Assembly (NCBI GenBank): GCA_018139225.1
Contig: JAGSNX010000003.1
Coordinates: forward strand, 496,001-560,000
Origin: Microvirga sp. SRT01
Lineage (GTDB): Bacteria > Pseudomonadota > Alphaproteobacteria > Sphingomonadales > Sphingomonadaceae
Length of the DNA: 64,000 nucleotides
Direction of reading: 5' to 3'
Shown here: positions 44,760 to 53,340 of the stretch, in pieces
Layout: each line of letters starts with the position of its first letter
How positions within the stretch are numbered: the first letter of the stretch is position 1
Notes under the pieces: generated by a model
Told to the model about the DNA's origin: nothing
Databases searched by the model: none
What the model saw: only the letters and a program-made list of their open reading frames with translations
Program-made: the position numbers and the translations under genes

Positions 44760-45572
44760 TCAGGCCAGCTTCAGCCCCTCGCGGTGCATCAGCTTCGTCA
44801 GGTGGCGGTTCTGCGCCTCGTCCAGCGTGCGGCGCATGCGCGGAAACAGTTCGTCCTCCTCTTCGCGCATGTGCGACTCGATCATCGCGCGAAACTCCTT
44901 CACCTTCGATAGCCACGCGGGGTCATCGCGCGGCATCTCGCCGAGATCGAAGAAATACTGTTTCACATAGCCGTGTTCGTGATTCAGGTGATCGGCCGCC
45001 TCCGCCATCTCCAGGTCGCGCATCATCGCGTAAATGCTGTTCTCCTCCTGGAACGCGTGCTTGCCGATCGCGTGCTTCAGCGTCGTCAGCAGGGTGGTGC
45101 GCTTCGCCACCTCGTCTTCGCCGGTCGCCTCGATCTGGTCGAAGATCGCCAGGGCCGCGCGGTGTTCCGCCGCCAGTGCCTTATCCCAGCTGCCCGCCAG
45201 CACGGACGGGGCCTGCACCACCGCCTTGCGCAACAGATTGGCGAGCAGGCCCGCACCGACCCCGACCGCGGCACCGATTGCCACCGTGCGGCTCAGACCC
45301 TCGGAGCGCGTCGTTTGGTCGGCTTGATCGCGGAGGGCGTCCGCCTCGACCTCGGTAGCCGCGCCGCCACCGCCGCCGATGTCGCGTGTGGCCTCCGCAT
45401 AGGCGACGCCCGACGTTTCCTCCACGACGACGAAGGTGCCGCCATCGAGGTTCAGCGCGTGGTCGTATCCCGGCTCCTCCGCGCGCTGGTCGCCGGTGGC
45501 GACATCGCGGGTGGCGTTGCCCTGCTTGTCGTCTGGTTCGGGGGTGCCGTAGATATGGGGTGCGTCGCTCAT
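44760..45572 (-). CDS. hemerythrin HHE-domain protein
   Basis: A 270-aa protein. Residues 1-95 are acidic and disordered-looking, a small hydrophobic stretch follows (AIGAAVGVGAGLLANLL, about 98-114), and a hemerythrin-like helical bundle occupies about 125-265. Candidate iron ligands are His in AAEHRAAL, HAIGKHAFQEE, LNHEHGY and SHMREEEDELFP. Such proteins bind oxygen, NO or iron and are often part of stress responses. ATG 45572 is preceded by AGGAT; an upstream ATG (45620) is in a non-coding-like stretch. Confidence 0.85.
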   Translation of the reverse strand: MSDAPHIYGTPEPDDKQGNATRDVATGDQRAEEPGYDHALNLDGGTFVVVEETSGVAYAEATRDIGGGGGAATEVEADALRDQADQTTRSEGLSRTVAIGAAVGVGAGLLANLLRKAVVQAPSVLAGSWDKALAAEHRAALAIFDQIEATGEDEVAKRTTLLTTLKHAIGKHAFQEENSIYAMMRDLEMAEAADHLNHEHGYVKQYFFDLGEMPRDDPAWLSKVKEFRAMIESHMREEEDELFPRMRRTLDEAQNRHLTKLMHREGLKLA

Positions 45573-45918
45573 CGGGCTATCCTGCGCTCGGGGATCGAAA
45601 CCGGAGCAACCCTCCGCCATGCTGAGGGTTCCGTTATATAACTTGCATTATCAATGTGTTGGATGTCGTCAGCGATGTTCAAGCGACGTGCGATCTTGAT
45701 TATTCCGCCGCCTCCGTGCTGTCTGCGGTCACCGCCGCGGCGTCATGCGGTACGGTCACGCGACGTCCGACAGCGTTGGCTCCGGTGGGATGATCGTGAA
45801 CCAACGTGAGTGGAAAATCGGCTGCTATTGGACGGCCGATCTTCGTCAACCGACAGTATTGTACGGTGATAGCGCTACCGCTAAGCTGAATGGATAATAT
45901 CATATAGGGAGAGCGGAG
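45573..45918. promoter_or_regulatory. 346-nt divergent promoter region with xyl-box-like site
   Basis: This region lies between the hemerythrin gene (minus) and an esterase (plus). Near the hemerythrin gene it is AT-rich (45633-45660). At 45868-45881 it holds TGATAGCGCTACCG, whose TAGCGCTA core (45870-45877) is a perfect palindrome and resembles the TGGTAGCGCTAACA xyl-box of LacI-type XylR regulators. GGGAGAGCGG (45907-45916) is the ribosome site of the esterase. Confidence 0.55.
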
Positions 45919-46872
45919 ATGATGCGGCGACTCGTGGCACGAGCCATGTTCCATAGTCTGCGACCCGTGCAAGTTGGCCTGATAGCGGCGGCCTGCGCCG
46001 CAGCCCCGGCCCTGGCGCAGGACGACAAGATGGTCGTGATCCCGGTCCCGGCGCAGCCGACCGCGATACCCCTCGACACCGGCAAGCTGCCGGGCGCGAC
46101 TGCGCCCGAAGCGTGGCACCGCCAATATGGCAGCGTCTTCGCGCGCAACGTTACCGTCGCGACACTGACACCGTTCCTTCCGGATCCTGCCAAGGCTACC
46201 GGCACTGCCGTGGTCGTCGCGCCCGGTGGTGGTTTCCGGACGTTGTCGATGGAGAACGAGGGGTGGGACGTGGCGCGGGCGCTGGCGGCGAAGGGCGTCG
46301 CGGCGTTCGTGCTGAAGTACCGGCTGAACCCGACGCCGGAAGACATGAAGGGGTTCGAGGCGTCGATGACGGCGATGTTCTCGGCCACCGCACGCCCGCC
46401 GCGGCCGAACCCGCGCGACGCGATGGCCGGCATCGCGCCGCAGATCGCCGATGCGCGCGCCGCCTTCGTGCTGATCCGTCGTCGCGCCGGGGAGTGGCAC
46501 GTCGATCCGGCCCGCGTGGGTATGGTCGGCTTCTCCGCCGGCGCGATGCTGACGATGGCGACGGCGCTGTCCGGCAACGATGCCAAGCCGGCCTTCATCG
46601 GCAACATCTACGGGCCACTGGCGGCGGTAACGGTACCAGCCGGTGCGCCGCCGCTGTTCGTGGCACTGGCGTCGGATGACCCGTTCTTCGGCAATGGCGG
46701 CTTCGGCTTGGTCGATAGCTGGCGGACTGCGAAGGCTCCGGTGGAGTTTCACCTGTTCGAGCAGGGCGGCCATGGGTTCGGCATGTACCCGAAGACGACG
46801 ACCAGCACCGGCTGGTTCGAGGAGTTCGCCCGCTGGATGGACATGCACGGCTGGCTGAAGCCGCGGTCATAA
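45919..46872 (+). CDS. secreted alpha/beta hydrolase, acetylxylan-esterase-like
   Basis: A 317-aa exported esterase of the BD-FAE/dienelactone-hydrolase type. Signal peptide about 1-33 (APALAQD). Oxyanion motif APGGGF, nucleophile Ser in GMVGFSAGAM, acid Asp in ALASDDPFF and His in EQGGHGFG are all present. Such enzymes remove acetyl or feruloyl groups from xylan and pectin. The upstream xyl-box-like operator supports a xylan role. Another member of the same family is cut by the right edge of the window (63894). Confidence 0.85.
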   Translation: MMRRLVARAMFHSLRPVQVGLIAAACAAAPALAQDDKMVVIPVPAQPTAIPLDTGKLPGATAPEAWHRQYGSVFARNVTVATLTPFLPDPAKATGTAVVVAPGGGFRTLSMENEGWDVARALAAKGVAAFVLKYRLNPTPEDMKGFEASMTAMFSATARPPRPNPRDAMAGIAPQIADARAAFVLIRRRAGEWHVDPARVGMVGFSAGAMLTMATALSGNDAKPAFIGNIYGPLAAVTVPAGAPPLFVALASDDPFFGNGGFGLVDSWRTAKAPVEFHLFEQGGHGFGMYPKTTTSTGWFEEFARWMDMHGWLKPRS

Positions 46873-46896
46873 GCCGCGTTGCTAGGTCACTGGTCG

Positions 46897-47118
46897 TCAG
46901 TCCGGCACGCGCCAACTCTCCTCGTCTACCGCCGCCTCTGCCGTTCGACCGAGATGGCGGTAGAAATTTTCGAAGATCGGAACGGTGAAGGTGACCAGAA
47001 CCGGGTCGGCACCCGGTTCCTTGAAGGTCAGCACGACGAAGCGCGTGCCCGTCTCGTCGATCATCAGGCCGGTTTCGATCGCGCCAGGGCCGCTGGGGCT
47101 GATAACGGTTTCCGTCAT
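46897..47118 (-). CDS. small conserved-looking protein, unknown
   Basis: A 73-aa soluble protein (TETVISPSGPGAIETGLM at the N-terminus, then VVLTFKEPGADPVLVTF). Its beta-rich composition and absence of charge bias suggest a small folded domain. It begins 5 nt after the next upstream small gene, forming a two-gene unit. No family recognised. Confidence 0.6.
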   Translation of the reverse strand: MTETVISPSGPGAIETGLMIDETGTRFVVLTFKEPGADPVLVTFTVPIFENFYRHLGRTAEAAVDEESWRVPD

Positions 47119-47123
47119 GTCGA

Positions 47124-47369
47124 TCAGCTCGGGTGGGCTGCGCTTTCGGTGGCGGCGTCGCCACTTTCGGTCGGCACGGTAGCGGGGCCCAAGTCTTCGT
47201 TTAGGGCGGCAACATCCGCGTCGGCATCTTCGGACAGGCGCATCTGCTCGTACGCGATCTCCAGATCTGCGACGCCCGAACCGGTGGGCTGGATCGGCAG
47301 GTCGCCGAAGCCTTCCGGGGCGGCTTCGTTCGTGGTGTCGGTATCCGTGGCTCTGGGATCGATCATCAT
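47124..47369 (-). CDS. small acidic protein, unknown
   Basis: An 81-aa, strongly acidic protein (IDPRATDTDTTNEAAPEGF, EDADADVAALNEDLGP), probably disordered except for a helix at about 37-50 (GVADLEIAYEQMRL). AGGAGAG precedes the ATG at 47369 (a second ATG follows directly). It lies head-to-head with the SleB-type gene and shares a transcript with the 73-aa protein. No family recognised. Confidence 0.6.
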   Translation of the reverse strand: MMIDPRATDTDTTNEAAPEGFGDLPIQPTGSGVADLEIAYEQMRLSEDADADVAALNEDLGPATVPTESGDAATESAAHPS

Positions 47370-47469
47370 GCTCTCCTGTACGCTGTCGTCGAGGCAGCAA
47401 CGCACCGCACGCCGGCTGGTCGCATGATCGGGTGCTGATCCCATCGCGCGGCTCCGCTAAAGGCCCGAC

Positions 47470-48162
47470 ATGGCGCAACGGCGAGGACCCAGCACACGGC
47501 GTAAATCGGCCACGCGCAGAACCGGCGCCAGCAGGCGAACGGCGCGGCGGCGGACTGCGTCGCAACGCCGCTGGTTCCTGCTGCTGGGTGTCGTCGCGGC
47601 TGTCATCGTCGCGGCGACCTGGATCGGGTCGTTACCTCTGACGGTCGCGCCGCCGAACGTGGCGAAGCCGATGTCGATGGCGGCGGCGCGGGCGTCGAAC
47701 GCGAAGGTGCCGACCGTCTATAGCCGTTTGCGGCGCGCGGCACGCTTTCGGTTCCGTGGTGGCCCGGCAGCGCGCGAGCAGGCGGCCGAATGTCTCGCCA
47801 CCGCCGCGCTTTACGAAGCAGGCGACGACCGGCGAGGGCAGCGGGCGGTGATGCAGGTCGTGCTGAACCGCGTCGGTGCGCGGGGCTTTCCGAAGACGGT
47901 GTGCGGCGTCGTGTATCAGGGGTCGTCGCGGATCACCGGCTGCCAGTTCTCCTTCACCTGCGACGGATCGATCCGGCGGCGGACGATCCATGCTGGCTGG
48001 GCCAATGCACGGCGGGAGGCGCGGCGGGCGCTGTCGGGGCGCGTCTACCCGGAGGTCGGGCGGGCGACGCATTACCACACAGACTGGATGGTACCCTATT
48101 GGCGCGACTCCCTCGTCAAGGTTGCGCGGATCGGCACGCATCTGTTCTACGTCCGGTCATGA
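47470..48162 (+). CDS. SleB-type cell wall hydrolase
   Basis: A 230-aa protein with a very basic N-terminus (about 1-34), one membrane anchor (about 35-52) and a Hydrolase_2/SleB domain at about 100-230. Domain motifs: catalytic Glu in ALYEAGDDRRGQRAVMQVVLNR, FPKTVCGVVYQGS, CQFSFTCDG, and ATHYHTDWMVPYW followed by RIGTHLFY. SleB-type enzymes are lytic transglycosylases or amidases acting on peptidoglycan. The anchor suggests it works at the periplasmic face of the inner membrane. Confidence 0.88.
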   Translation: MAQRRGPSTRRKSATRRTGASRRTARRRTASQRRWFLLLGVVAAVIVAATWIGSLPLTVAPPNVAKPMSMAAARASNAKVPTVYSRLRRAARFRFRGGPAAREQAAECLATAALYEAGDDRRGQRAVMQVVLNRVGARGFPKTVCGVVYQGSSRITGCQFSFTCDGSIRRRTIHAGWANARREARRALSGRVYPEVGRATHYHTDWMVPYWRDSLVKVARIGTHLFYVRS

Positions 48163-48208
48163 GGCGTCGCGATTGACGATCGGGCGTGGTCGCCAGCATC
48201 ATGCTTTC

Positions 48209-49120
48209 ATGACAAAAGTATCGCTGCGCCGCCTCGCAATCTGGATGTTCGCCGCGCTTCTGGGATCCATCGCGACCGGAGCCGCGGCGTGCCCGCTGGG
48301 ACCGGGGGGCGCGGGTCGCTTCTCGCCGAGGCCGGATGTCGCGCCGGTGGACGTGCATGTCCCCGCCGGCTGGACGGGAGCAAGGCCGGCGCCGCTCGTC
48401 ATCCTGCTGCACGGCAGCACCGGGACCGGTGCGCAGATGCTGCAAAGCTCCGGTCTGGCAGAGACGGCGGATCGGCACGGTTTTCTGCTCGCCTACCCGG
48501 ACGGCGGCATCGCCGCGAAGAGCGGCTTCGTGTGGAACATCCCCGGCGTGCCGACGGTGGAGGGGACGGTCCCCGGTCCGGGCGACCGCGACGATGTCGC
48601 CTATCTCACCGGCCTGATCGATGCCCTGGCGGCCGCGGGCTGCGTCGATCCGCGGCGCGTCTATGTCACCGGACTGTCGGGTGGCGGGCGAATGGTGTCC
48701 TGGCTGGGCTGCGTCGTGCCGGAGCGGTTCGCGGCGATCGCTCCGGTCGTGGGGCTGCGGGCCGGCAATCCGCTGGCATCCGATCCGACGCGGCCCGATC
48801 CGGCCACCTGCCAGCCGCGCACGCCGGTCGCGGTGATGGCATTCGCGGGCGACAAGGACACGACCAATCCCATCGAGGGCGGGGGCGCAGGATACTGGCA
48901 GTACACGATGCACGCGGCGGAGCAGCGCTGGGCACAGCTCGACGGCTGTACCGTGGTGCCGACGACGCGCTGGGTGTCGCCGGGGATCTATGAGGAGCGC
49001 TACGCCGACTGTCGCGGCGACAGCGAAGTGGTCGCGCGCGTGTCCGTGGGGCGGGGGCATGAGTGGGTGGTCGACAACGAGGCGCTGTGGGCGTTCCTGT
49101 CTCGTCACCGGCGGCCGTAG
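48209..49120 (+). CDS. PHB-depolymerase/feruloyl-esterase-like secreted hydrolase
   Basis: A 303-aa exported alpha/beta hydrolase of the LpqC/esterase-PHB family. Signal peptide about 1-26 (TGAAAC). Motifs: oxyanion LLHGSTGTG, nucleophile Ser in VTGLSGGGRM, Asp in FAGDKDTTN, His in GRGHEW. The family includes extracellular polyhydroxybutyrate depolymerases, acetylxylan esterases and feruloyl esterases; given the neighbourhood a plant polymer ester is more likely. Six cysteines could form disulfides. ATG 48209 has no strong ribosome site. Confidence 0.85.
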   Translation: MTKVSLRRLAIWMFAALLGSIATGAAACPLGPGGAGRFSPRPDVAPVDVHVPAGWTGARPAPLVILLHGSTGTGAQMLQSSGLAETADRHGFLLAYPDGGIAAKSGFVWNIPGVPTVEGTVPGPGDRDDVAYLTGLIDALAAAGCVDPRRVYVTGLSGGGRMVSWLGCVVPERFAAIAPVVGLRAGNPLASDPTRPDPATCQPRTPVAVMAFAGDKDTTNPIEGGGAGYWQYTMHAAEQRWAQLDGCTVVPTTRWVSPGIYEERYADCRGDSEVVARVSVGRGHEWVVDNEALWAFLSRHRRP

Positions 49121-49126
49121 GGGGGC

Positions 49127-50407
49127 TCAGCCGCGTTGGGAGCGGGGCAGGCGGCGTTCGACCAGCAGCACGGCGGCACCGGCCAGGAGCAGGCACAGCG
49201 CCAGGAACAGCATCGGTGCCAGATCGCTGCCGGTATCGTCACGGATGCGGGGCACCACCGTCTGCGCGATGAAACCGCCGAGGTTGCCGACCGAGTTGAT
49301 CGCCGCGAACCCGGCGGCGGCGCCCGCCCCGGACAGGAAGCGCGGCGGAAGGGTCCAGAACACCGGCTGGCCGGAGAAGATCGCCGGTGCGGCGATGCAC
49401 AGCAGCGCGAACTTCAGCACCGCGCCGGGGACGATCACGCTCGCGACGAGGCAGACCGCCCCGATCAGTGCCGGACCGACGATGTGCCAGCGCGGGTCGG
49501 CGAAGCGCGCGGCGTGGCGCGGCACCCACCACAGCGCGAGCGCGACGAGCAGCCACGGGATGACGTTGAGGAAGCCGTTGACGGTATTCGACACGCCGAA
49601 GCCCTTCACGATCGTCGGGAGCCAGTAGCTGAGGCCGTAGGCGGCCAGCGGGAAGCCGAGATATGCACCGCACAGCATCAGCACGCGCAGATCTGCGAGG
49701 GCGCGTAACGGGTTGCCGTGCGCGACGATCCCCGCCGCGGCGCGTTCCGCCGCCAGCGTCTCCGCCAGCCAAGCCTTCTCCGCCGCCGGCATCCACGGCG
49801 CGTCCTCCGGCCCGCGCGGCAGCCAGCGCAGGACCGCGGGCACCAGCAGCAGAGCCGGAACCCCGGTGGCGAGGAACACCCACTGCCACCCGCGCAGACC
49901 CAGCGAGCCGTCGAGGTCGAGCAGCATGCCGCCGATCGCGGCGCCGACTGCGTTGGCGAAGGCGCTGGCGACCATGAACAGGCCGATCGCGCGCGCGCGG
50001 TGCGCCTGCGGGAACCAAAGGGTCAGGGCATACAGCACGCCGGGGAAGAACCCCGCCTCCGCCACGCCGAGCAGGAAGCGCAGCACGTAGAACATGGTCT
50101 TGTTCGGCGTAAAGGCGAGCAGCAGCGTGACGACGCCCCAGCTCGCCATGATTCGCGCGAACCACAGCCGCGCGCCGACGCGTTCGAGGACGAGGTTGCT
50201 CGGGATCTCGAACAGGCAATAGCCGATGAAGAACAGCGCTGCACCGAGCCCATAGGCGGCCTCGCTCAGCCCCAGGTCGCCGACCATCTGCAACTTGGCG
50301 TAGGACACGTTCTGGCGGTCGATATAGGCGACCATGTAGATCAGGCCGAGCAGCGGGATCAGCCGCGTCATCACGCGCCGGACGGTGCGGTCGCCCAGTT
50401 CGTCCAT
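49127..50407 (-). CDS. MFS transporter, anion:cation symporter family
   Basis: A 426-aa permease of the ACS branch of MFS (tartrate/galactonate/phthalate transporters). Twelve helices; hallmarks are YIDRQNVSYAKLQMVGDLGLSE, LFEIPSNLVLERVGARLWFAR and GVAEAGFFPGVLYALTLWFP. ATG 50407 follows AGAGGA. It lies downstream of the ExuT-like permease and uxuA on the same strand. Substrate probably a sugar acid. Confidence 0.88.
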   Translation of the reverse strand: MDELGDRTVRRVMTRLIPLLGLIYMVAYIDRQNVSYAKLQMVGDLGLSEAAYGLGAALFFIGYCLFEIPSNLVLERVGARLWFARIMASWGVVTLLLAFTPNKTMFYVLRFLLGVAEAGFFPGVLYALTLWFPQAHRARAIGLFMVASAFANAVGAAIGGMLLDLDGSLGLRGWQWVFLATGVPALLLVPAVLRWLPRGPEDAPWMPAAEKAWLAETLAAERAAAGIVAHGNPLRALADLRVLMLCGAYLGFPLAAYGLSYWLPTIVKGFGVSNTVNGFLNVIPWLLVALALWWVPRHAARFADPRWHIVGPALIGAVCLVASVIVPGAVLKFALLCIAAPAIFSGQPVFWTLPPRFLSGAGAAAGFAAINSVGNLGGFIAQTVVPRIRDDTGSDLAPMLFLALCLLLAGAAVLLVERRLPRSQRG

Positions 50408-50502
50408 CGTCCATCCTCTCGCCGTCTCTGGGGTCTCGCCGTCTTCGGCCCCTCGCCGTCTTGCCCCTTGTTCGGGTAATCGTCGGCGCGCGCAAGCCTT
50501 TG

Positions 50503-51813
50503 CTAGTCGTCGGAGGCCGGGACCTGCACCGCGGTCTCCAGGTTGGGGACGAGCAGGTGGACGAGCAGGAGGGCGACGAGGTAGGCGCTGCCGGCCCACA
50601 GGAAGACGGGGACGTAAGTGCCGACGGTTTCCAGCACCCGTCCCACATAGTTCGACATGATCATGCCACCGACTGCGCCCGCCGCGCCGCCGATGCCCAT
50701 CACGGAGGCGACGGAGGTGCGCGGGAAGGTGTCGGACACCATCGTGTAGAGGTTGGACGACCAGCCCTGATGCGCGGCGGCGGCGAGGCCGATGATCGCG
50801 ACGGCGGCGATCAGGCTCGACACGCTGCTGGCGAACACGATCGGCGTGACGAGGATGGCGGAGACGAGCAGTGCCAGCTTGCGGCCGGCATTGACGCTGT
50901 ACCCGCGCTTGATCAGCGCCGACGACAGCCAGCCGCCCCCGATGCTGCCGACATCCGCCAGCAGATACACCGCGATCAGCGGCGGGCCGAACGTCTTGAG
51001 GTCGAGGCCGTGCCGCTTGGCGAAAAAATCGGGCAGCCAGAACAGGAACAGGTACCAGACGGGGTCGGTCAGGAACTTGGCGACGACGAACGCCCAGGTC
51101 GCGCGGCGGCGGAAGAGCTGGCGCCATGGGATCGGCGCGGTGCCCGCGTCGTTATCCTGATCCGAGGTGATGTAGGCGAGTTCCTGCGCAGTGATATGCG
51201 GATGCTTTTCCGGCGCGCGGTAGAAAGCGAGCCATGCGACGAGCCATACGAAACCAAGCAGGCCGGTGATGAAGAACGCCGCCTGCCATCCGTAATTCAG
51301 CGCGATCAGCGGCACGACGATCGGCGTGGCGATCGCGCCGACATTGGCGCCGGCGTTGAGGATGCCGGCGGCCAGCGCGCGTTCTTTCTTCGGGAACCAC
51401 TCGGCGACCGACTTGATCGCGGCGGGGAAGTTTGCGGATTCGCCCAGCCCCAGCGCGAAGCGCGCCGCGGCGAACCCGCCGGGGCTGCGGACGAAGGCGT
51501 GGACCAGCGCGGCGAGGCTCCACACCGTGATCGCGGCGGCGTAACCGAGCTTCGAGCCGATCTTGTCGATGATCGGTCCGCAGGCGAGCAGGCCGATCGC
51601 GTAGGCGGCCTGGAACCAGAAGACGATCGTGCCGTAATCGATCTCCGACCAGCCGAGCTCGTTCTGCAACGTCGGCTTCAGGATGCCGATGACCTGCCGG
51701 TCGATATAGTTGATCGTCGTCGCGAAGAAGAGCAGCGCGCAGATCACCCAGCGGACGTTGCCGCCGGCCCGGGTCGGGGAGGGAGCGGCGACTGCCACGG
51801 TGGATCCGTTCAC
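50503..51813 (-). CDS. ExuT-like hexuronate MFS transporter
   Basis: A 436-aa MFS permease resembling ExuT (glucuronate/galacturonate:H+ symport): NYIDRQVIGILKPTLQNELGWSEIDYG, FAAARFALGLGESANFPAAIKSVAEWFP, and VWYLFLFWLPDFFAKRHG are near-canonical. GTG 51813 is chosen because GGGAGAG sits just upstream; a nearby ATG at 51817 is in another frame. It follows uxuA by 71 nt, so uronate import and mannonate dehydration are in one operon. Confidence 0.92.
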   Translation of the reverse strand: MNGSTVAVAAPSPTRAGGNVRWVICALLFFATTINYIDRQVIGILKPTLQNELGWSEIDYGTIVFWFQAAYAIGLLACGPIIDKIGSKLGYAAAITVWSLAALVHAFVRSPGGFAAARFALGLGESANFPAAIKSVAEWFPKKERALAAGILNAGANVGAIATPIVVPLIALNYGWQAAFFITGLLGFVWLVAWLAFYRAPEKHPHITAQELAYITSDQDNDAGTAPIPWRQLFRRRATWAFVVAKFLTDPVWYLFLFWLPDFFAKRHGLDLKTFGPPLIAVYLLADVGSIGGGWLSSALIKRGYSVNAGRKLALLVSAILVTPIVFASSVSSLIAAVAIIGLAAAAHQGWSSNLYTMVSDTFPRTSVASVMGIGGAAGAVGGMIMSNYVGRVLETVGTYVPVFLWAGSAYLVALLLVHLLVPNLETAVQVPASDD

Positions 51814-51884
51814 GCATACTCTCCCGGGCTGGTACCGCACGGTCCGCAATCGGCCGGTGCTTGTCGAAGCGTGTGGGCCACCGA

Positions 51885-53093
51885 TCAGGCTTCGACCGGA
51901 GAAGGGGCGGCAGACGCGCGCGCAGCGGTCGCATGGGCGATGCCGCGTTCCAGCCCGCGCAACTCCGCAAGACCGCGCATCCGGCCGATCAACGAGTATC
52001 CGGGCAGCGGCGTCTTCGACAGATCGTCGAGCATCTGGTGCCCGTGATCGGGCCGCATCGGGATCGACCGTCCCTCTCTGGTCTGCAAATCATGGATCGC
52101 GGCGACAAGCCCCACCATGTCGGCATTGCCCTCCAGATGCGGCGCTTCGTGGAAGGCGCCGCCCGGTTCGCGCTGAACGGAGCGTAGATGCAAAAAGCCG
52201 ATCCGGTCACCCAGGCGATCGATCATCCCGGCGAGATCGTTGTCGCCGCGCGCACCGAACGATCCCGCGCAGAAGCACAGCCCGTTGGACCGGTTGGGGA
52301 CCCGCCGGAACAGGGATGCGACGTCCGCCTCGGTGCTGACCACGCGGGGCAGACCGAACAGGGCGAATGGTGGGTCGTCGGGGTGAACGACGAGCTGAAT
52401 GCCGAGTTCGTCGGCGAGCGGGCACACCGCCTCCAGAAACGCGACATGGTTGGCGCGCAGGGTTTCCGGATCGATGCCGTCATATTCGGCCAGCGCCTGG
52501 CGGAATTGTTCGCTGGTGAACGCCTCCTCGCTGCCCGGAAGACCCGCGATGATCGTGCGTTCCAGCCGATGCCGCTCGTGCTCGCCCATCGCATGAAAGC
52601 GGCGAGCGGCACGGTCGATCAGGTCCGGGTCGTAGGATGCTTCGGCACCGGCCCGGCGGAGAATGTGGAGGTCGTAGACGGCTGCCGCCTCCAGCTCGAA
52701 CCGCAGGGCGAGCGCGCCGTCCGGCATCGTCCAGGCCAGGTCCGTGCGCGTCCAGTCGAGCACGGGCATGAAGTTATAGGTGACCGTGCGAATGCCGCAC
52801 GCGGCCAGATTGCGCAGGCTTTGTCGGTAGTGATCGATCAGCGCATCCCAACCGGGATTGCCGGTGGCACTGCGGGTCTTGATGCCCTCATGCACGGGCA
52901 AGCTCTCGACCACGGTCCAGTCGAGACCGGCCGCCTCGATCTCGGTCTTGCGGGCGACGATCGCGTCGGTGGACCAGATGTCGCCATTGGGAATCTCGTG
53001 CAAAGCCGTCACGATGCCGGTGGCGCCGGCCTGTCTGATGTCGCGCAACCTGACCGGATCAGACGGGCCGAACCAGCGCATCGTTTCGGTCAT
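51885..53093 (-). CDS. uxuA: mannonate dehydratase UxuA
   Basis: Converts D-mannonate to 2-keto-3-deoxygluconate in glucuronate catabolism. The 402-aa protein starts [20 protein letters not shown] and continues [16 protein letters not shown], as in UxuA. Metal and catalytic residues are in [26 protein letters not shown] and [10 protein letters not shown]. Two ATGs in a row (53093/53096) precede it. The oxidoreductase uxuB is not in the window; the genes that make mannonate or use KDG must be elsewhere. Promoter-region elements are at 53160-53210. Confidence 0.95.
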   Translation of the reverse strand: MTETMRWFGPSDPVRLRDIRQAGATGIVTALHEIPNGDIWSTDAIVARKTEIEAAGLDWTVVESLPVHEGIKTRSATGNPGWDALIDHYRQSLRNLAACGIRTVTYNFMPVLDWTRTDLAWTMPDGALALRFELEAAAVYDLHILRRAGAEASYDPDLIDRAARRFHAMGEHERHRLERTIIAGLPGSEEAFTSEQFRQALAEYDGIDPETLRANHVAFLEAVCPLADELGIQLVVHPDDPPFALFGLPRVVSTEADVASLFRRVPNRSNGLCFCAGSFGARGDNDLAGMIDRLGDRIGFLHLRSVQREPGGAFHEAPHLEGNADMVGLVAAIHDLQTREGRSIPMRPDHGHQMLDDLSKTPLPGYSLIGRMRGLAELRGLERGIAHATAARASAAPSPVEA

Positions 53094-53159
53094 CATCACC
53101 GTCTGGGCGTCCTCTCTGCCGTGGCGGCCGTTCCGCCGCTCACCTCCGCACAAGTCTAG

Positions 53160-53212
53160 CATCCATGAATCTGATAGGCCAGAAGCAAAGATGCTGTCAG
53201 GCCAAAATGCGG
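53160..53212 (-). promoter_or_regulatory. uxuA promoter with direct repeats
   Basis: Two imperfect direct repeats, CTGATAGGCCAGAA (53171-53184) and CTGTCAGGCCAAAA (53194-53207), lie upstream of uxuA. The TGTCAGGC core is also found ahead of the TBDR (56472-56479), and a related TGTCTGACA lies ahead of the gntR gene. Candidate operators of the local GntR regulator. Confidence 0.5.
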
Positions 53213-53238
53213 ACGAATGTTGGCTTGGGAACGGCGTG

Positions 53239-53274
53239 AAAAAAAGGGTGCACCGCGCGGTCGCGCGATGCACC
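53239..53274 (-). terminator. rho-independent terminator after the TBDR
   Basis: On the minus strand a 13-bp stem (arms 53247-53259 and 53262-53274, one mismatch) is followed by seven Ts (the A-run at 53239-53245). It lies 67 nt past the TBDR stop and separates the receptor from uxuA. The clearest intrinsic terminator in the window. Confidence 0.88.
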
Positions 53275-53340
53275 TATCGTGTGATCGGCATCGGTAGGAA
53301 AGGCGATACCGACCTGGGGACGATCCTGGTGTGTGTCGCG

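Noticed and set aside
45700-45903. 67-codon minus-strand frame in the esterase promoter region
   Set aside because: No ribosome site, covers the xyl-box-like operator, and no recognisable protein features.
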